A DNA stretch of 64,000 nt from JAAOII01 sp965207705. GTDB lineage: Bacteria > Pseudomonadota > Gammaproteobacteria > CBDBNL01 > JAAOII01. Shown one piece after another: positions 26,500 through 37,272 of the stretch. Made by a program: the position numbers and the translations under genes. The notes beneath the pieces are model-generated. The model was not told the DNA's origin. It worked only from the letters and a program-made list of their open reading frames with translations, and made no database searches. The stretch spans positions 1,054,001 to 1,118,000 of the forward strand of contig OZ242292.1 in NCBI GenBank assembly GCA_965207705.1. Direction: 5' to 3'. How positions within the stretch are numbered: the stretch's first letter is position 1; every line of letters begins with the position of its first letter.

Positions 26500-28194
26500 T
26501 TATCTCTCAATAATATAGATATTATCCTGCTCTGTTGTCTGCAGATATTTAGGGTAGTGGGTTATTTTTTGCATTTGTTCTCCATACTTCTCATACAACC
26601 TCCCCCATTCATCATCAGGGATGCCTGAACGATGAAATATCACTATATCATAATCACTCAAGATAAATTCATCAACTAGTAAACAACGAAAGTGCTTAGG
26701 GATGTAGTTTTGGTGAGCTAAATTGCAACTATCAATAAAATAAAGATTAAAAGGAGTTTCTTCAGTAGCTATTTTATGCGTAAGGGCAAAGGGTAGCACA
26801 GCACTTATGCTGTCTCTTAGCTCATAGACAAATATATTCGTAACTTGATTTTCCTTTAGTTTGATATTAGTTTTATGGGCGTAGAATTGATATTCACGAG
26901 TTTTATACTCCTGGAAATCGGATATGGTGGTCGGAATGCTAAAGAATAAATAAAATAATATGAACACGGGAACAAATAATCTTAATGCCGTTGTTGAGCT
27001 TTTACCCTTCAGATAAAAACATGCCGCGAGTATAAGGGCAAACTCAGGAATGCAATAATAATATCGTTGCGTAAACTTAAAAAATAATATCGCCATTATG
27101 TAAAGAATCCCTCCAGCAAAAAGCATAATGGAAAACCTATGTCGTTGCAGCTTATTAATATCTTTGATATAACAAGCCACCATGATTAAAATAAGGGGAA
27201 AGAGCGGGTATGTGATAAATAACCCATATATAAAAGATAAATACTTGAAGTTATAACTTACTCCATAAACATATTTGCTTACAATTATAAAAAAGTGGAA
27301 TGTCGCATACATCACTACAAAAAATAATGGCGCCAGTAGGATTCCTATTTCCAAAGGATTATTCTTAACAAAGGTAAGTGGTTTACGCAGGGCATTAACA
27401 ATTGTAGTATTGCTGTCAATCATGCGGAAAATTAACGCAGTGAGAGCAAATCCGCCAAAAAACACAAACATCGGCTCTTTAAAGTAAATCGCCGTATGCG
27501 CCAACGTCAAAGCAAAAATAAGATATCGGGTTTTATTGGTCTTATAAAATTGAATAACCGTATAAAGAAAAAGAACTGTGAGGAATATGGTGTTTCTTTC
27601 AGGAATTACTAGAGTTGAAACAGGGATTAAGAAAGAGGCGTTTAATCCTATGAATAAAATTACTAATACTCGTTGCCATAACCGCACAAACGGAATAATT
27701 TTATTTAAGAAATATGCTGTGGCTAAAAACTCTATGAAAGTAACCGCATAAAGAAAATAATAAGAACAGTTTAGCCAATGGAATGGCAATGCCAGAAAAC
27801 TTAAATCTTGATGCATAAAAGGGCCGAACCTATATCCCCAAGTAATCAATGGAGCCAAAAGATGCTTATTACATAGATATACATCTATATATAAAGGTTC
27901 TTCTCCACGTTTAGGGCTGGCAAGATAAAAGTTATTCCAAAATAGAAAAATAGCATAAAGCCCCAGCAAGAACAAGGCAAGATAATCAGCTGGCGAACGC
28001 CCTTTCCATGCCTGGTTGCTGTTAGGATGATTTACAAATAAAGCCTTTTCTTTTTCATAAGACCATTGCTGACTATAGCGTGTCACCCACAAACAATAAA
28101 TGGTAAGTAAAGTGAAAGCAAGCACTAAAGCAATCGCTAAAATTAAGAACTCGGGATGTTGAGGCAATTTAGCAAAATTATCATAAAGAGACAT
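26500..28194 (-). CDS. Polytopic membrane protein, paralogue 1 of 3 (possible GT-C enzyme)
   Basis: I do not recognise the family with certainty. It has 564 residues: a short N-terminus, a first transmembrane helix (about 16-38), a polar loop with HPNSNQAWKGR, about ten further helices to about residue 415, and a soluble C-terminal domain of about 145 residues ending YIIER. The layout resembles GT-C glycosyltransferases, with acidic residues in the first large loop, but no firm catalytic motif was identified. It is strongly similar to the proteins at 29991-31691 and 31691-33397. Just upstream of its ATG lie degenerate codons for the end of another copy (…TERMR, stop, TAATG), a relic of a tandem array. 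Confidence 0.7.
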   Translation of the reverse strand: MSLYDNFAKLPQHPEFLILAIALVLAFTLLTIYCLWVTRYSQQWSYEKEKALFVNHPNSNQAWKGRSPADYLALFLLGLYAIFLFWNNFYLASPKRGEEPLYIDVYLCNKHLLAPLITWGYRFGPFMHQDLSFLALPFHWLNCSYYFLYAVTFIEFLATAYFLNKIIPFVRLWQRVLVILFIGLNASFLIPVSTLVIPERNTIFLTVLFLYTVIQFYKTNKTRYLIFALTLAHTAIYFKEPMFVFFGGFALTALIFRMIDSNTTIVNALRKPLTFVKNNPLEIGILLAPLFFVVMYATFHFFIIVSKYVYGVSYNFKYLSFIYGLFITYPLFPLILIMVACYIKDINKLQRHRFSIMLFAGGILYIMAILFFKFTQRYYYCIPEFALILAACFYLKGKSSTTALRLFVPVFILFYLFFSIPTTISDFQEYKTREYQFYAHKTNIKLKENQVTNIFVYELRDSISAVLPFALTHKIATEETPFNLYFIDSCNLAHQNYIPKHFRCLLVDEFILSDYDIVIFHRSGIPDDEWGRLYEKYGEQMQKITHYPKYLQTTEQDNIYIIER

Positions 28195-28362
28195 TACCTC
28201 ATCCTCTCAGTTGGATTCATGATTCTGCTAAGTATCATCATTCTCAACAGCGGGTTTTTACATCAAAACCATATATTCTGGTTCTATATTTTTGTGGCAT
28301 AAATAACATATTGAATATTATAATGTTATTATGAATAGAAAGAAACACAAACGTAACATCTA

Positions 28363-29904
28363 ATGGATCAATCAGGAATAGACCCTTCTTTACAAGGCGC
28401 GCAAGGAAGCATACTTTGGTATGACATAGAGACATACGGCAGCAACCCTGCTTCATCACCGCTAGTTCAATTTGGCGCAGTGCGCACTGATACCCAACTA
28501 AACGTCCTTGATGAGATAAACTTGTTATGTAAACCGCCGGCGGATATGTTAATTGACCCAGAAACTGTAACCATCCATAATATAAGCCCACTTACCGCGC
28601 AAAATGAGGGACTGCCCGAAGCGGAGTTCGCGCGCCGTATATACTCTGAAATTAACCAGCCGAATACCTGTAGTGTCGGCTATAACTCTGTTTCCTTTGA
28701 TAATGAGTTTATACGCTTTCTTTTTTTCCGTAATCTATTGCCAGCTTATTGGCACGAATATAAGGATGGGTGCAGCAAATGGGATTTGTTAGATGTAGTG
28801 CGGCTTATCTCGGTAATAGAACCTGCAGCAATAAAAGCGCCCATCATTGATGATAAAGCATCTTATAAATTAGCAAATATTGCCAAAGAAAATGATATTG
28901 CTGAGCATCAACCACACGATGCCTTTGGCGATGTAGAAATATTACTCACTTTGGCGCAACAGATTAAACAAGCAGCGCCACAACTCTATAATTTTTGCTT
29001 TAACTCTCGCGGCAAGAACATCGCCCAAGATCTTATGCGTAAAGGAGAGGTTTTGCTAAATTTTTCTTCCAGGTTTTCTGGCGCTTATCACGGCGGTGGT
29101 ATTATATGTCCTATTGCGCCCCATCCGACACAAAAAAACTCTTATATATGTTTTGATATTCGCTATTCTCCACAGGATTTATTGCAACTTTCAGCTGACG
29201 AGATGCGCTCTCGTCATTTTCAGTCCAAAAACCCGGCAACTCCTGATCCCGCTGCGGCTCCAGCTACATCTCCTGCAGCGACGAATCATCCTCCTACAGG
29301 GATCAAGGTCATAAGATTAAATCACTGTCCAGCGTTAATGCCATGGGACAGCAATTGGGACGAGAGCAAAACTAATGAGATTTTCTCTATGCTACAACTT
29401 GATAGAGGCATAGCTCGTTCACACCTAAAACAACTCAAAGAAAATCGCGCCGCAATTGTCAATAAAATAGCTGCAATATATGATGAAGAATTTGATAATA
29501 GTCATAACAATAATGAACTTAACGGGGATAAGGAGATTAGCGCCGAACAATCGCTTTATGGCGGTGGATTCATCAGCGATAAAGATTTACAAGTGGGGCA
29601 ACAGGTTCATCAGATGAATGCTGACGAGCTAAAAAATCTACATGCCACAGACGCTCCTTTTATGGATAAACGGCTTAATGAGATTTTAGTAAGATTTAAA
29701 GGACGTAATTTATCTGATTCTCTGTCCCCTAATGAAATGACGATATGGCAAGAACATTGCGCCAAAATCCATGATGAAGGCCTGCCGCCTCTCATCGCCA
29801 CAACCCAGCAACTAATTGCAGCCCATAAAGACAACCCGCAACTGGCTCAGTCCTTAGCAGAAACTCTTAGCTATTTAGAGAATCTGCGACAGATAAAACA
29901 GTAA
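28363..29904 (+). CDS. sbcB: Exodeoxyribonuclease I
   Basis: A DEDD-family 3'-5' single-strand exonuclease of 513 residues, acting in recombination and mismatch repair. The first motif WYDIETYGSNP carries D21 and E23. The segments GYNSVSFDNEFIRFLFFRNLLPAY and HDAFGDVEILLTLA provide the remaining catalytic carboxylates and the His. The C-terminal SH3-like and helical parts are present. A Pro/Ala/Thr-rich insertion of about 25 residues sits near residues 287-311. It is the only plus-strand gene within the membrane-protein array, between paralogues 1 and 2. Confidence 0.95.
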   Translation: MDQSGIDPSLQGAQGSILWYDIETYGSNPASSPLVQFGAVRTDTQLNVLDEINLLCKPPADMLIDPETVTIHNISPLTAQNEGLPEAEFARRIYSEINQPNTCSVGYNSVSFDNEFIRFLFFRNLLPAYWHEYKDGCSKWDLLDVVRLISVIEPAAIKAPIIDDKASYKLANIAKENDIAEHQPHDAFGDVEILLTLAQQIKQAAPQLYNFCFNSRGKNIAQDLMRKGEVLLNFSSRFSGAYHGGGIICPIAPHPTQKNSYICFDIRYSPQDLLQLSADEMRSRHFQSKNPATPDPAAAPATSPAATNHPPTGIKVIRLNHCPALMPWDSNWDESKTNEIFSMLQLDRGIARSHLKQLKENRAAIVNKIAAIYDEEFDNSHNNNELNGDKEISAEQSLYGGGFISDKDLQVGQQVHQMNADELKNLHATDAPFMDKRLNEILVRFKGRNLSDSLSPNEMTIWQEHCAKIHDEGLPPLIATTQQLIAAHKDNPQLAQSLAETLSYLENLRQIKQ

Positions 29905-29990
29905 TTATTATTGCTAATTATCTTTTTCAATAATCAGGGATAGCAAAGAATTCAACAAGGGCGGAACTTGACTATACACTAACGAGAATA

Positions 29991-31691
29991 TTATTTCTCA
30001 ATAATATAGATGTTATCCCGCTCTGATGTCTGTAGATATTTAGGGAAGTGAGTTATTTTTTGCATTTGCGCTCCGTATTGTTCATACAAATTTACCCATT
30101 CCTCCTCAGAGATGCCTGGGCGCCAAAAAATCACTATATCATAATCACTCAAGATAAATTCATCGGCAGGAAGGCAACGAAATTGCTTAGATGCTTCCCC
30201 TCGCTGCTCTAAATCACAACCATCAAAAAGATGAAGATCAAAAGGCGTTTCTTTAGTAGCGATTCTTTGCAGCAGAACAAAAGGGAATGGAATGCTGTTA
30301 AGGCTAAGCCCTGAATCGTAAGCAAATACTTTAGTAATCTGATTTTCTTTGAGTTTGATGTTTGTTTTATAAGCGTAGGATTGATATTCACGGATTTTAT
30401 GTAGCTGGAAATCTAATATGGTCGCCGGAATGCTAAAGAATAAATAAAATAATATGAACACAGGAACAAATATCCTTAATGCTGCCGTCGAACTTTTATC
30501 CTTCAGATAAAAACATACCGCCAGTATAAGGGCAAACTCAGGAATGCAATAATAATATCTTTGTCCAAACCCAAAAAACAATAACACCATTATGTAGAGA
30601 ACCCCTCCAGAAAAAAGCATAATAGAAAAGCAATGTCGTTGCAGCTTATTAATATCTTTGACATAACAAGCCGCCATTATTAAAATAAGCGAAAAGAGTG
30701 GATATGTGATAAAGAGTTTATATAAAATAAATAGAACATTTTCCCTACGAACCGGAGCAACATAAATATACGTACTTTCAACTACAAAAAGCTGAAATGT
30801 CGTATACATAACCACAAAAAATAATGGCGCCAGTAGGATTCCTATTTCTAAAGGATTATTCTTAGCAAAGTTAAATGGTTTGCGCAGGGCATCAACAATT
30901 GAGGTGTTGCTATCAACCATACGGAAAATTAACGCGGTGAGAGCAAATCCGCCAAAAAATAAAAACATAGGCTCTTTAAAGTAAATCGCCGTATGCGCCA
31001 ACGTCAAAGCAAAAACAAGATATCGGGTTTTATTGGTCTTATAAAATTGAATAACCGCATAAAGAAAAAGAACAGTGAAGAATATGGCATTTCTTTCAGC
31101 AATAACTAAAGTTGAAACAGGAATTAAGAAAGAAGCATTTAATGCTATGAATAAAATTACTAGCACTCGTTGCCATAACCGCGCTAACGGAATGATTTTA
31201 TTTAGGAAATATACTGTAGCTAAAAACTCTAAGAAAGTAACCGCATAAAGCAAATAATGAGAACAATTTAGCCAATAAAATGGCAAAGCTAGGAGGTTTA
31301 AATCTTGATGGCCAAAAACCAAAAATCTATGCCCCCAAGTAATCAGTGGAGCCAAAAGATGCATATTACATACATATACATCTATATATAAAATTTCATC
31401 ATATCTTTTAAGTTCAGCAAGATAAAAATTATTCCAAAATAGGAAAATAACATAAAGACCCAACAATAACAAGGCAAGGTAATCGGCGGACGAGCGCCCT
31501 TTCCATGCCTGGTTGCTATTAGGATGCTTTACAAATAAAGCGTTTTCTTTTTCATAAGACCATTGATTACTATAGCGCGTCACCCACAAACAATAAATGG
31601 CAAGTAAAGTGAAAGCAAGCGCTAAAGATAAAGCTAAAATTAAGAACTCAGGATTCTGAGATACTTTAGCAAAATTATCATAAATAGACAT
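29991..31691 (-). CDS. Polytopic membrane protein, paralogue 2 of 3
   Basis: A 566-residue paralogue of the genes on either side, with the same helix pattern and the shared segments HPNSNQAWKGRSSADYLALLLLG (first part) and FKEPMFLFFGG. The start codon overlaps the stop of paralogue 3 as TAATG, so the two are translationally coupled. The 3' flank resembles that of paralogue 1. The C-terminal soluble domain is the most divergent part between copies. Function is unknown; a role in surface glycan assembly is a guess from the predicted topology and the glycosyltransferases elsewhere in the window. Confidence 0.7.
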   Translation of the reverse strand: MSIYDNFAKVSQNPEFLILALSLALAFTLLAIYCLWVTRYSNQWSYEKENALFVKHPNSNQAWKGRSSADYLALLLLGLYVIFLFWNNFYLAELKRYDEILYIDVYVCNMHLLAPLITWGHRFLVFGHQDLNLLALPFYWLNCSHYLLYAVTFLEFLATVYFLNKIIPLARLWQRVLVILFIALNASFLIPVSTLVIAERNAIFFTVLFLYAVIQFYKTNKTRYLVFALTLAHTAIYFKEPMFLFFGGFALTALIFRMVDSNTSIVDALRKPFNFAKNNPLEIGILLAPLFFVVMYTTFQLFVVESTYIYVAPVRRENVLFILYKLFITYPLFSLILIMAACYVKDINKLQRHCFSIMLFSGGVLYIMVLLFFGFGQRYYYCIPEFALILAVCFYLKDKSSTAALRIFVPVFILFYLFFSIPATILDFQLHKIREYQSYAYKTNIKLKENQITKVFAYDSGLSLNSIPFPFVLLQRIATKETPFDLHLFDGCDLEQRGEASKQFRCLPADEFILSDYDIVIFWRPGISEEEWVNLYEQYGAQMQKITHFPKYLQTSERDNIYIIEK

Positions 31692-33397
31692 TATCTTGTT
31701 CTCTCAATAATATAGATATTGTCCTGCTCTGATGCCTGCAGATATTTGGGAAAATCAGTTATTTTTTGCATTTGTTCTCCATATTGTTCATATAATTTTT
31801 TCCATTCATCATCAGGGATGGCTGAGCGCCAAAAAATTACTAGGTCGTAATCACTTAAGATAAATTCATCCACCTGCAGACAACGGAACTGCTCCGGCAC
31901 TCTTCCCGCTGACTTTAAAGCACAATCAGCAAAAAGATGAAGAACAAAAGGCGTTTCTTTTGTAGCTATTCTTTGAAGAAGGACGAATTGCATTGGCAGG
32001 GGACCAAGTTCACCTCCTTGCCCATAAGAGAATACCTTATTAACCTGATTTTCTTTTAGCTTTATGTTTGTTTTATGACTGTAGAATTTATATTCATTAA
32101 TTTTATACCGCTGAAAATCGGATATGGTTGTTGGGATACTAAAGAACAAATAAAATAATATGAACGCAGGAACAAATATTCTTAATGCCGTTGTTGAGCT
32201 TTTACCCTTCAGATAAAAACATGCCGCCAATATAAGGACAAGCTCAGGAAGACAATAATAATATCTGCTGCCAAACCTAAAATATATTAGCGCCATTATG
32301 TAGAGAACGCCTCCGGCAAAAAGCATAATGGAAAATCTATGCCGCTGCAGCTTATTAATATCTTTAACATAACAAGCCACCATGATTAAAATAAGCGGAA
32401 AGAGCGGGTATGTGATAAATAATCCATATACAACAGATATACGGCTTGCTTCACTGAATATTAGACCATAAACCCAACTGCTTTCAACTATAAAAAGTTG
32501 GAATGTTGCATACATAACCACAAAAAATAATGGCGCCAATAGGACTCCTATCTCCAAAGGATTTTTCTTAACAAAATCAAAGGGTCGGCGCAGGGCATCA
32601 ACAATTGTAGTATTGCTGTCAATCATACGGAAAATTAACGCAGTAAGAGCAAATCCGCCAAAAAATAAGAATGTTGGCTCTTTAAAGTAAATAGCTATAT
32701 GCGCCAACGCTAAAGCAAAGATAAGATATTGATTCTTATTGGTTTTATAAAATTCAATAATCGCATAAAGAAAGAGAACCGTGAAGAATGTGGTGTTTCT
32801 GTCAGGGATAACAAAGTTCGAAAAAGGAATTAAGAACGAAGCATTTAATACTATGAATAAAATCACTAACGCTCGTTGCCATAACCACACCAACGGAATA
32901 ATTTTATTCAGAAAATATACCGTGACTAAAAACTCCAAAAAAGTAGCCAAATAATAAAAATAATAGGGGTTTTTTAGCCAATAGGATAGCAAACCTAAGA
33001 TATTTAAATCTTGATGCATAAAAGGCGCAAATCTCCGCCCCCAACTAATCCATGGTGGCACCAAATGTAAGTTGCGCGAATATACATCTATAAATAGAGG
33101 ATCTTCATTTCTTTTGGGTCCCGCTAAATAAAAGTTATTCCAAAACATAAAAATAACATAGAGTCCCAACAATAATAAGGCAAGATAATCAGCTGGGTTA
33201 CGTCCTTTCCATGCCTGGTTACTGTTAGGGTGATTTATGAATAAAGCATTTTCTTTTTCATAAGACCATTGCTGACTATAGCGCGTCACCCAAAAACAAT
33301 AAACGGCAAATAAAGTGAAAGCAAGAGTTAAAGCAAAAGCTAAAAGTAAGTACTGAGGATGCTCAGACAATTTAGCAAAATTATCATAAAGAGACAT
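31691..33397 (-). CDS. Polytopic membrane protein, paralogue 3 of 3
   Basis: 568 residues, the first gene of the array in the direction of transcription, 60 bases after gyrB. It ends in YIIERTR, whose codons and stop (TAATG) are echoed as relics upstream of paralogue 1 and upstream of this gene itself (N-L-T-E-R-A-R, stop). That pattern is what repeated head-to-tail duplication would leave. Otherwise it shows the same helices and C-terminal domain as the other two copies. Confidence 0.7.
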   Translation of the reverse strand: MSLYDNFAKLSEHPQYLLLAFALTLAFTLFAVYCFWVTRYSQQWSYEKENALFINHPNSNQAWKGRNPADYLALLLLGLYVIFMFWNNFYLAGPKRNEDPLFIDVYSRNLHLVPPWISWGRRFAPFMHQDLNILGLLSYWLKNPYYFYYLATFLEFLVTVYFLNKIIPLVWLWQRALVILFIVLNASFLIPFSNFVIPDRNTTFFTVLFLYAIIEFYKTNKNQYLIFALALAHIAIYFKEPTFLFFGGFALTALIFRMIDSNTTIVDALRRPFDFVKKNPLEIGVLLAPLFFVVMYATFQLFIVESSWVYGLIFSEASRISVVYGLFITYPLFPLILIMVACYVKDINKLQRHRFSIMLFAGGVLYIMALIYFRFGSRYYYCLPELVLILAACFYLKGKSSTTALRIFVPAFILFYLFFSIPTTISDFQRYKINEYKFYSHKTNIKLKENQVNKVFSYGQGGELGPLPMQFVLLQRIATKETPFVLHLFADCALKSAGRVPEQFRCLQVDEFILSDYDLVIFWRSAIPDDEWKKLYEQYGEQMQKITDFPKYLQASEQDNIYIIERTR

Positions 33398-33457
33398 TAT
33401 CTTGCTCTCTCAGTTAGGTTCATTACTCCACCAGGCATAATTACTTAAACGGCTAAT

Positions 33458-35938
33458 TTATACATCAAGATTTATTGCTCGCAAGGCATTATCTTGGATG
33501 AATTTGCGTCGCGGCTCAACGTCATCCCCCATCAGGATTGAAAAAATCATATCAGCTTCGGCAGCATTTTTCATTGACACTCGCGAAAAATGGCGAGCTG
33601 TAGGGTCCATACTGGTTTCCCACAGCTGCTCGGGATTCATTTCACCCAATCCTTTATAACGTTGCACTGATATATTCTTTTCCACCATCTCTTTAGCTTT
33701 ATCATACGCCGCTGATAACCCATGTTCGCGTGACGAATCATTCTTAACGGTTACAGTTATATCCGCCTCTAATAAATCTTTATAACGATTACGATACTCC
33801 ACCAATCCCTGCCATAAAGGGCGAGAGAAAAATTTGTGCCCTAAGATTAAGCCATTGTTATCTCCTTGCGCCGTTTTATCTATGTTGTTGCGAATTACTA
33901 TGCCCTCCTCTTCTTCCAATAAACCAGGTTCATATTCTGCCACCATCTGCTCATCGTTGATTAATTCCGTTAGGCGAGCGCAGTATTGTGTTGTGTATTC
34001 GGCGTCGGAAAAATCAGGACCGCTATATCCCCGACTCCCTCCCACTTCGCATTGCTCCAATGCATCCACCAGGTTTGCTGGGTACTCAACTTTCAGCTCC
34101 TTCCATTTAGCGCGATATGCGGCATATTGTTGCAGAACATCTAAAAGCTCTGATCCCTTAATGGTTTTAGGTGTGTCACTTTGCTGGTTTGCATTTCCTT
34201 GTGGGGAGATAGCAAATTCACAGGACACAGAGATACGATTATGTAAATATTTGACAAAGTCGGCTTCTTTTAGCAAATATTGTTCTTCTCCTCCACTTTT
34301 GACTTTATATAAGGGCGGCTGAGCAATATATATGTAGCCCTTGAGGATAAGTTCTTCCATATAGCGATAAAAAAAAGTGAGCAGCAGAGTGCGTATATGT
34401 GAACCATCAACATCCGCATCAGTCATCAAAACGATCTTGTGGTATCTGAGTTTGTTGATATCAAAAACATCTGTCCCTAAGCCACAGCCAAGAGCCGTAA
34501 CCAATGAACCGATTGCCTGGGATTGCAACATTCTACTCAGCGATTGTTTTTCAACATTAAGAATCTTGCCGCGCAATGGCATAACTGCCTGATTTTGTCT
34601 ATTCCGCGCTTGTTTGGCTGAACCGCCCGCTGAGTCCCCCTCCACTAAAAACAACTCCGCAAGCTCGGGCGATTTTTCTTGGCAGTCCGCCAATTTGCCT
34701 GGCAAAGTGCTCATTTCTAATAACCCCTTGCGCCTTACCATATCTCTGGCTTTGCGCGCCGCCTCTCTGGCTTTGGTTGCCTCTTCAATCTTACCAACTA
34801 TCTTTTTAGCTTCAGCTGGGTTTTCCAATAAAAAGCTATTGAAATCCTCAGCCAGTGCTCGAGATACGGCGGTTTTCGCCTCCGAGGAAACCAGCTTTTC
34901 TTTGGTTTGAGAAGAAAAACGCGGTTCAGGGAGTTTTAATGAAATTAATGCGATTAGACCCTCGCGTGTATCCTCCCCTGTTATACCCTCTGCCTTGTGC
35001 TTAAGCTCTTTTTGAATATAACCCGTCAGAGCCCGAGTAACCCCTGCTCGTAAGCCCATTAAATGAGTCCCTCCATCATTTTGTTTTATGTTGTTAGTAA
35101 AACAAAATATTCTTTCTTGAAAACCGGCGCACCATTGCAGCGCAATTTCCACTTGAATTTGCGCCTTGTCGCTTATATGGTCGCCAATATCATCAAAACT
35201 CTTTTTAGTGTAAAAGGCCTTGTGTAAAGGAGTTTTACCCTTAGTTAGATATTGCACATATTCGCGCAATCCACCCTCAGTGCGAAAAGTATGTGAGTCG
35301 CCATTTTTTTCATCCGTTATGCTAATAGAGATGCCAGAGTTTAGAAAGGACATCTCTTGTAATCTATTTTTTAATAAAGAATAATCAAATTTGGTGTCGC
35401 CAAAAGTGCTCACAGATGGATAAAAACGGATTTGGGTGCCGGCTGTATCAAGAGCATCCCCTGCGCTGGTTACCTCTTGTAGCGCGCCTTGCGGTATTCC
35501 TTCTTGATATTCCTGTTTGTAGGTTTTGCCATCGCGGGATATGGTAAGCAGTAGTTTTGACGAAAGAGCATTCACTACCGAAAGACCCACCCCATGCAAT
35601 CCGCCAGAAACTTTATAGGATGAGGCATCAAATTTGCCGCCAGCATGCAAGGTAGTCATAATAACTTCTGCTGCCGTGACGCCCTCTTCATGCATGTCAA
35701 CCGGTATTCCTCTACCATTATCGCTTACTGTGGCTGAGCCGTCTGTATGAAGGACAACAGATATACTGTCGCAATGCCCCGCCAATGCCTCATCAATAGA
35801 GTTATCTATTAACTCCAGCACCATGTGGTGAAATCCGCTGCCATCCCTGGTATCACCAATATACATGCCAGGGCGTTTACGCACCGCCTCTAAGCCCTTG
35901 AGGACCTTAATGCTTGAAGAATCGTAAGAATTATTCAT
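33458..35938 (-). CDS. gyrB: DNA gyrase subunit B
   Basis: Type II topoisomerase subunit of 826 residues. The GHKL ATPase shows ELIDNSIDEALAG, DNGRGIPVD and SGGLHGVG. The TOPRIM domain has LVEGDSAGG and DADVDGSHIRTLLLTFF. A long insertion in the C-terminal half (about 560-730) is of the kind found in gammaproteobacterial GyrB. The C-terminus RKFIQDNALRAINLDV is standard. It follows recF on the same strand in the order dnaA-dnaN-recF-gyrB. Confidence 0.97.
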   Translation of the reverse strand: MNNSYDSSSIKVLKGLEAVRKRPGMYIGDTRDGSGFHHMVLELIDNSIDEALAGHCDSISVVLHTDGSATVSDNGRGIPVDMHEEGVTAAEVIMTTLHAGGKFDASSYKVSGGLHGVGLSVVNALSSKLLLTISRDGKTYKQEYQEGIPQGALQEVTSAGDALDTAGTQIRFYPSVSTFGDTKFDYSLLKNRLQEMSFLNSGISISITDEKNGDSHTFRTEGGLREYVQYLTKGKTPLHKAFYTKKSFDDIGDHISDKAQIQVEIALQWCAGFQERIFCFTNNIKQNDGGTHLMGLRAGVTRALTGYIQKELKHKAEGITGEDTREGLIALISLKLPEPRFSSQTKEKLVSSEAKTAVSRALAEDFNSFLLENPAEAKKIVGKIEEATKAREAARKARDMVRRKGLLEMSTLPGKLADCQEKSPELAELFLVEGDSAGGSAKQARNRQNQAVMPLRGKILNVEKQSLSRMLQSQAIGSLVTALGCGLGTDVFDINKLRYHKIVLMTDADVDGSHIRTLLLTFFYRYMEELILKGYIYIAQPPLYKVKSGGEEQYLLKEADFVKYLHNRISVSCEFAISPQGNANQQSDTPKTIKGSELLDVLQQYAAYRAKWKELKVEYPANLVDALEQCEVGGSRGYSGPDFSDAEYTTQYCARLTELINDEQMVAEYEPGLLEEEEGIVIRNNIDKTAQGDNNGLILGHKFFSRPLWQGLVEYRNRYKDLLEADITVTVKNDSSREHGLSAAYDKAKEMVEKNISVQRYKGLGEMNPEQLWETSMDPTARHFSRVSMKNAAEADMIFSILMGDDVEPRRKFIQDNALRAINLDV

Positions 35939-36081
35939 AATTATTTCAGTTTAATTTCACTACTTATTTATATAAGTTTGCATATAAATTTTGTATACAA
36001 GTTTGTTATACAAACCTTGACTTATATAACATTATTTACTATCCCTTCTTTATTCACCCCTCCTTTATTCATCCCCTTGTA

Positions 36082-37269
36082 TTATCCATTTTTTACTATC
36101 TGTTCTTCACAGACAACCCAATGGGTAAAACCTTCTTTCTTGCTCCATTTTAGCAGATTTTCATCTGGTACGGAAGTAATAAACACCTGATTTTCGTGTT
36201 CTAGAAGATGCTGTAGCAACAAACTTTGGTTGGCCGCATCAAGCTGGGTAATCACATCATCCAACAATAAAATCACTGATATTGCGAATTTTTCCTGCAA
36301 AATGAGCCGCGCTGCGCAGAAAAATGCTAATGATAGCATTTTTTGCTGTCCCAAGGATAACACTTTCCCTGCATCTCTTTGATTAATCCCGATGATTAAA
36401 TCAGCGCGATGACAACCACAAGAAGAGAAACCGCGCCCAATATCCCGCTCAAAGTTATTCTGTAATGCCCTTGCCAAAGAAATACCCTCTTGCCAGCCGC
36501 GATAATAGTCAATCTGGGCGCTCGCTAAATTAAATTGCTCCAAAATATCTGTGACTGGCTTCATAAACAAAGGGATAAGTTCCCGCCGCCCCATTTCTAT
36601 TTTCTCTCCAAGTTCTGCCAGCTTCATATCCCAGGAAGCAAGGGCATCATAATTAGAAGGTTTAGCTAACAAAATCTTATTCCTTTGCCGCAGACATCGC
36701 TCATAGTTCTTGTATGTAGAGCTTAATTCTGGCTTGTGATGAAACATAATAGCATCTAAAAAGGAGCGGCGCTGTGTGGGACTTGCCTCAATAAGATTGA
36801 TATTATGAGGGGCAGCAAACACCAAAGGGAGCCGGCACGCCAATTGCATAATTGAATTAACTTGTTTGTCCTCTAATAAAGCACTTTTCCCCCCTTTACT
36901 ATCCAAACGAATTTGGGCATTCCACACGGGTGGGGACGCGGATGTAATATTGGCTTTTGAGGGAGAGGGGTCTGCTTCAGGCGAGGCGCCGCCAGTGCCT
37001 GGCGAGGTTTGCTCATTGTTATCCCCAAATGACGTGAATTCGCTAAAAGAGGCGCGGATAACTGCATTGCTATGGTTATGATTAATTACATCTTGATGAC
37101 GTGAAGCCCTAAACGAGCGCCCGCGCCCAATGTAATAAATTGCCTCTAACAGGCCTGACTTGCCTACCCCATTGCCCCCTATAATAAAGTTTATTCTATC
37201 CTGTGGCTGCCATGACAGGCGAGAGAAGTTGCGAAATTGATTAAGTTCTAAGCTGCGCAACCAAGGCAC
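36082..37269 (-). CDS. recF: RecF, recombination mediator ATPase
   Basis: An SMC-like ATPase of 395 residues that helps load RecA at gaps. Walker A GGNGVGKSGLLEAI, signature LSLGQQKMLSLAFF and Walker B ILLLDDVITQLD are intact. A Pro/Gly/Ser-rich insertion of about 35 residues sits near 80-115, between the Walker A region and the next conserved strand. It starts 3 bases after dnaN. Confidence 0.95.
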   Translation of the reverse strand: MPWLRSLELNQFRNFSRLSWQPQDRINFIIGGNGVGKSGLLEAIYYIGRGRSFRASRHQDVINHNHSNAVIRASFSEFTSFGDNNEQTSPGTGGASPEADPSPSKANITSASPPVWNAQIRLDSKGGKSALLEDKQVNSIMQLACRLPLVFAAPHNINLIEASPTQRRSFLDAIMFHHKPELSSTYKNYERCLRQRNKILLAKPSNYDALASWDMKLAELGEKIEMGRRELIPLFMKPVTDILEQFNLASAQIDYYRGWQEGISLARALQNNFERDIGRGFSSCGCHRADLIIGINQRDAGKVLSLGQQKMLSLAFFCAARLILQEKFAISVILLLDDVITQLDAANQSLLLQHLLEHENQVFITSVPDENLLKWSKKEGFTHWVVCEEQIVKNG

Positions 37270-37272
37270 AAC

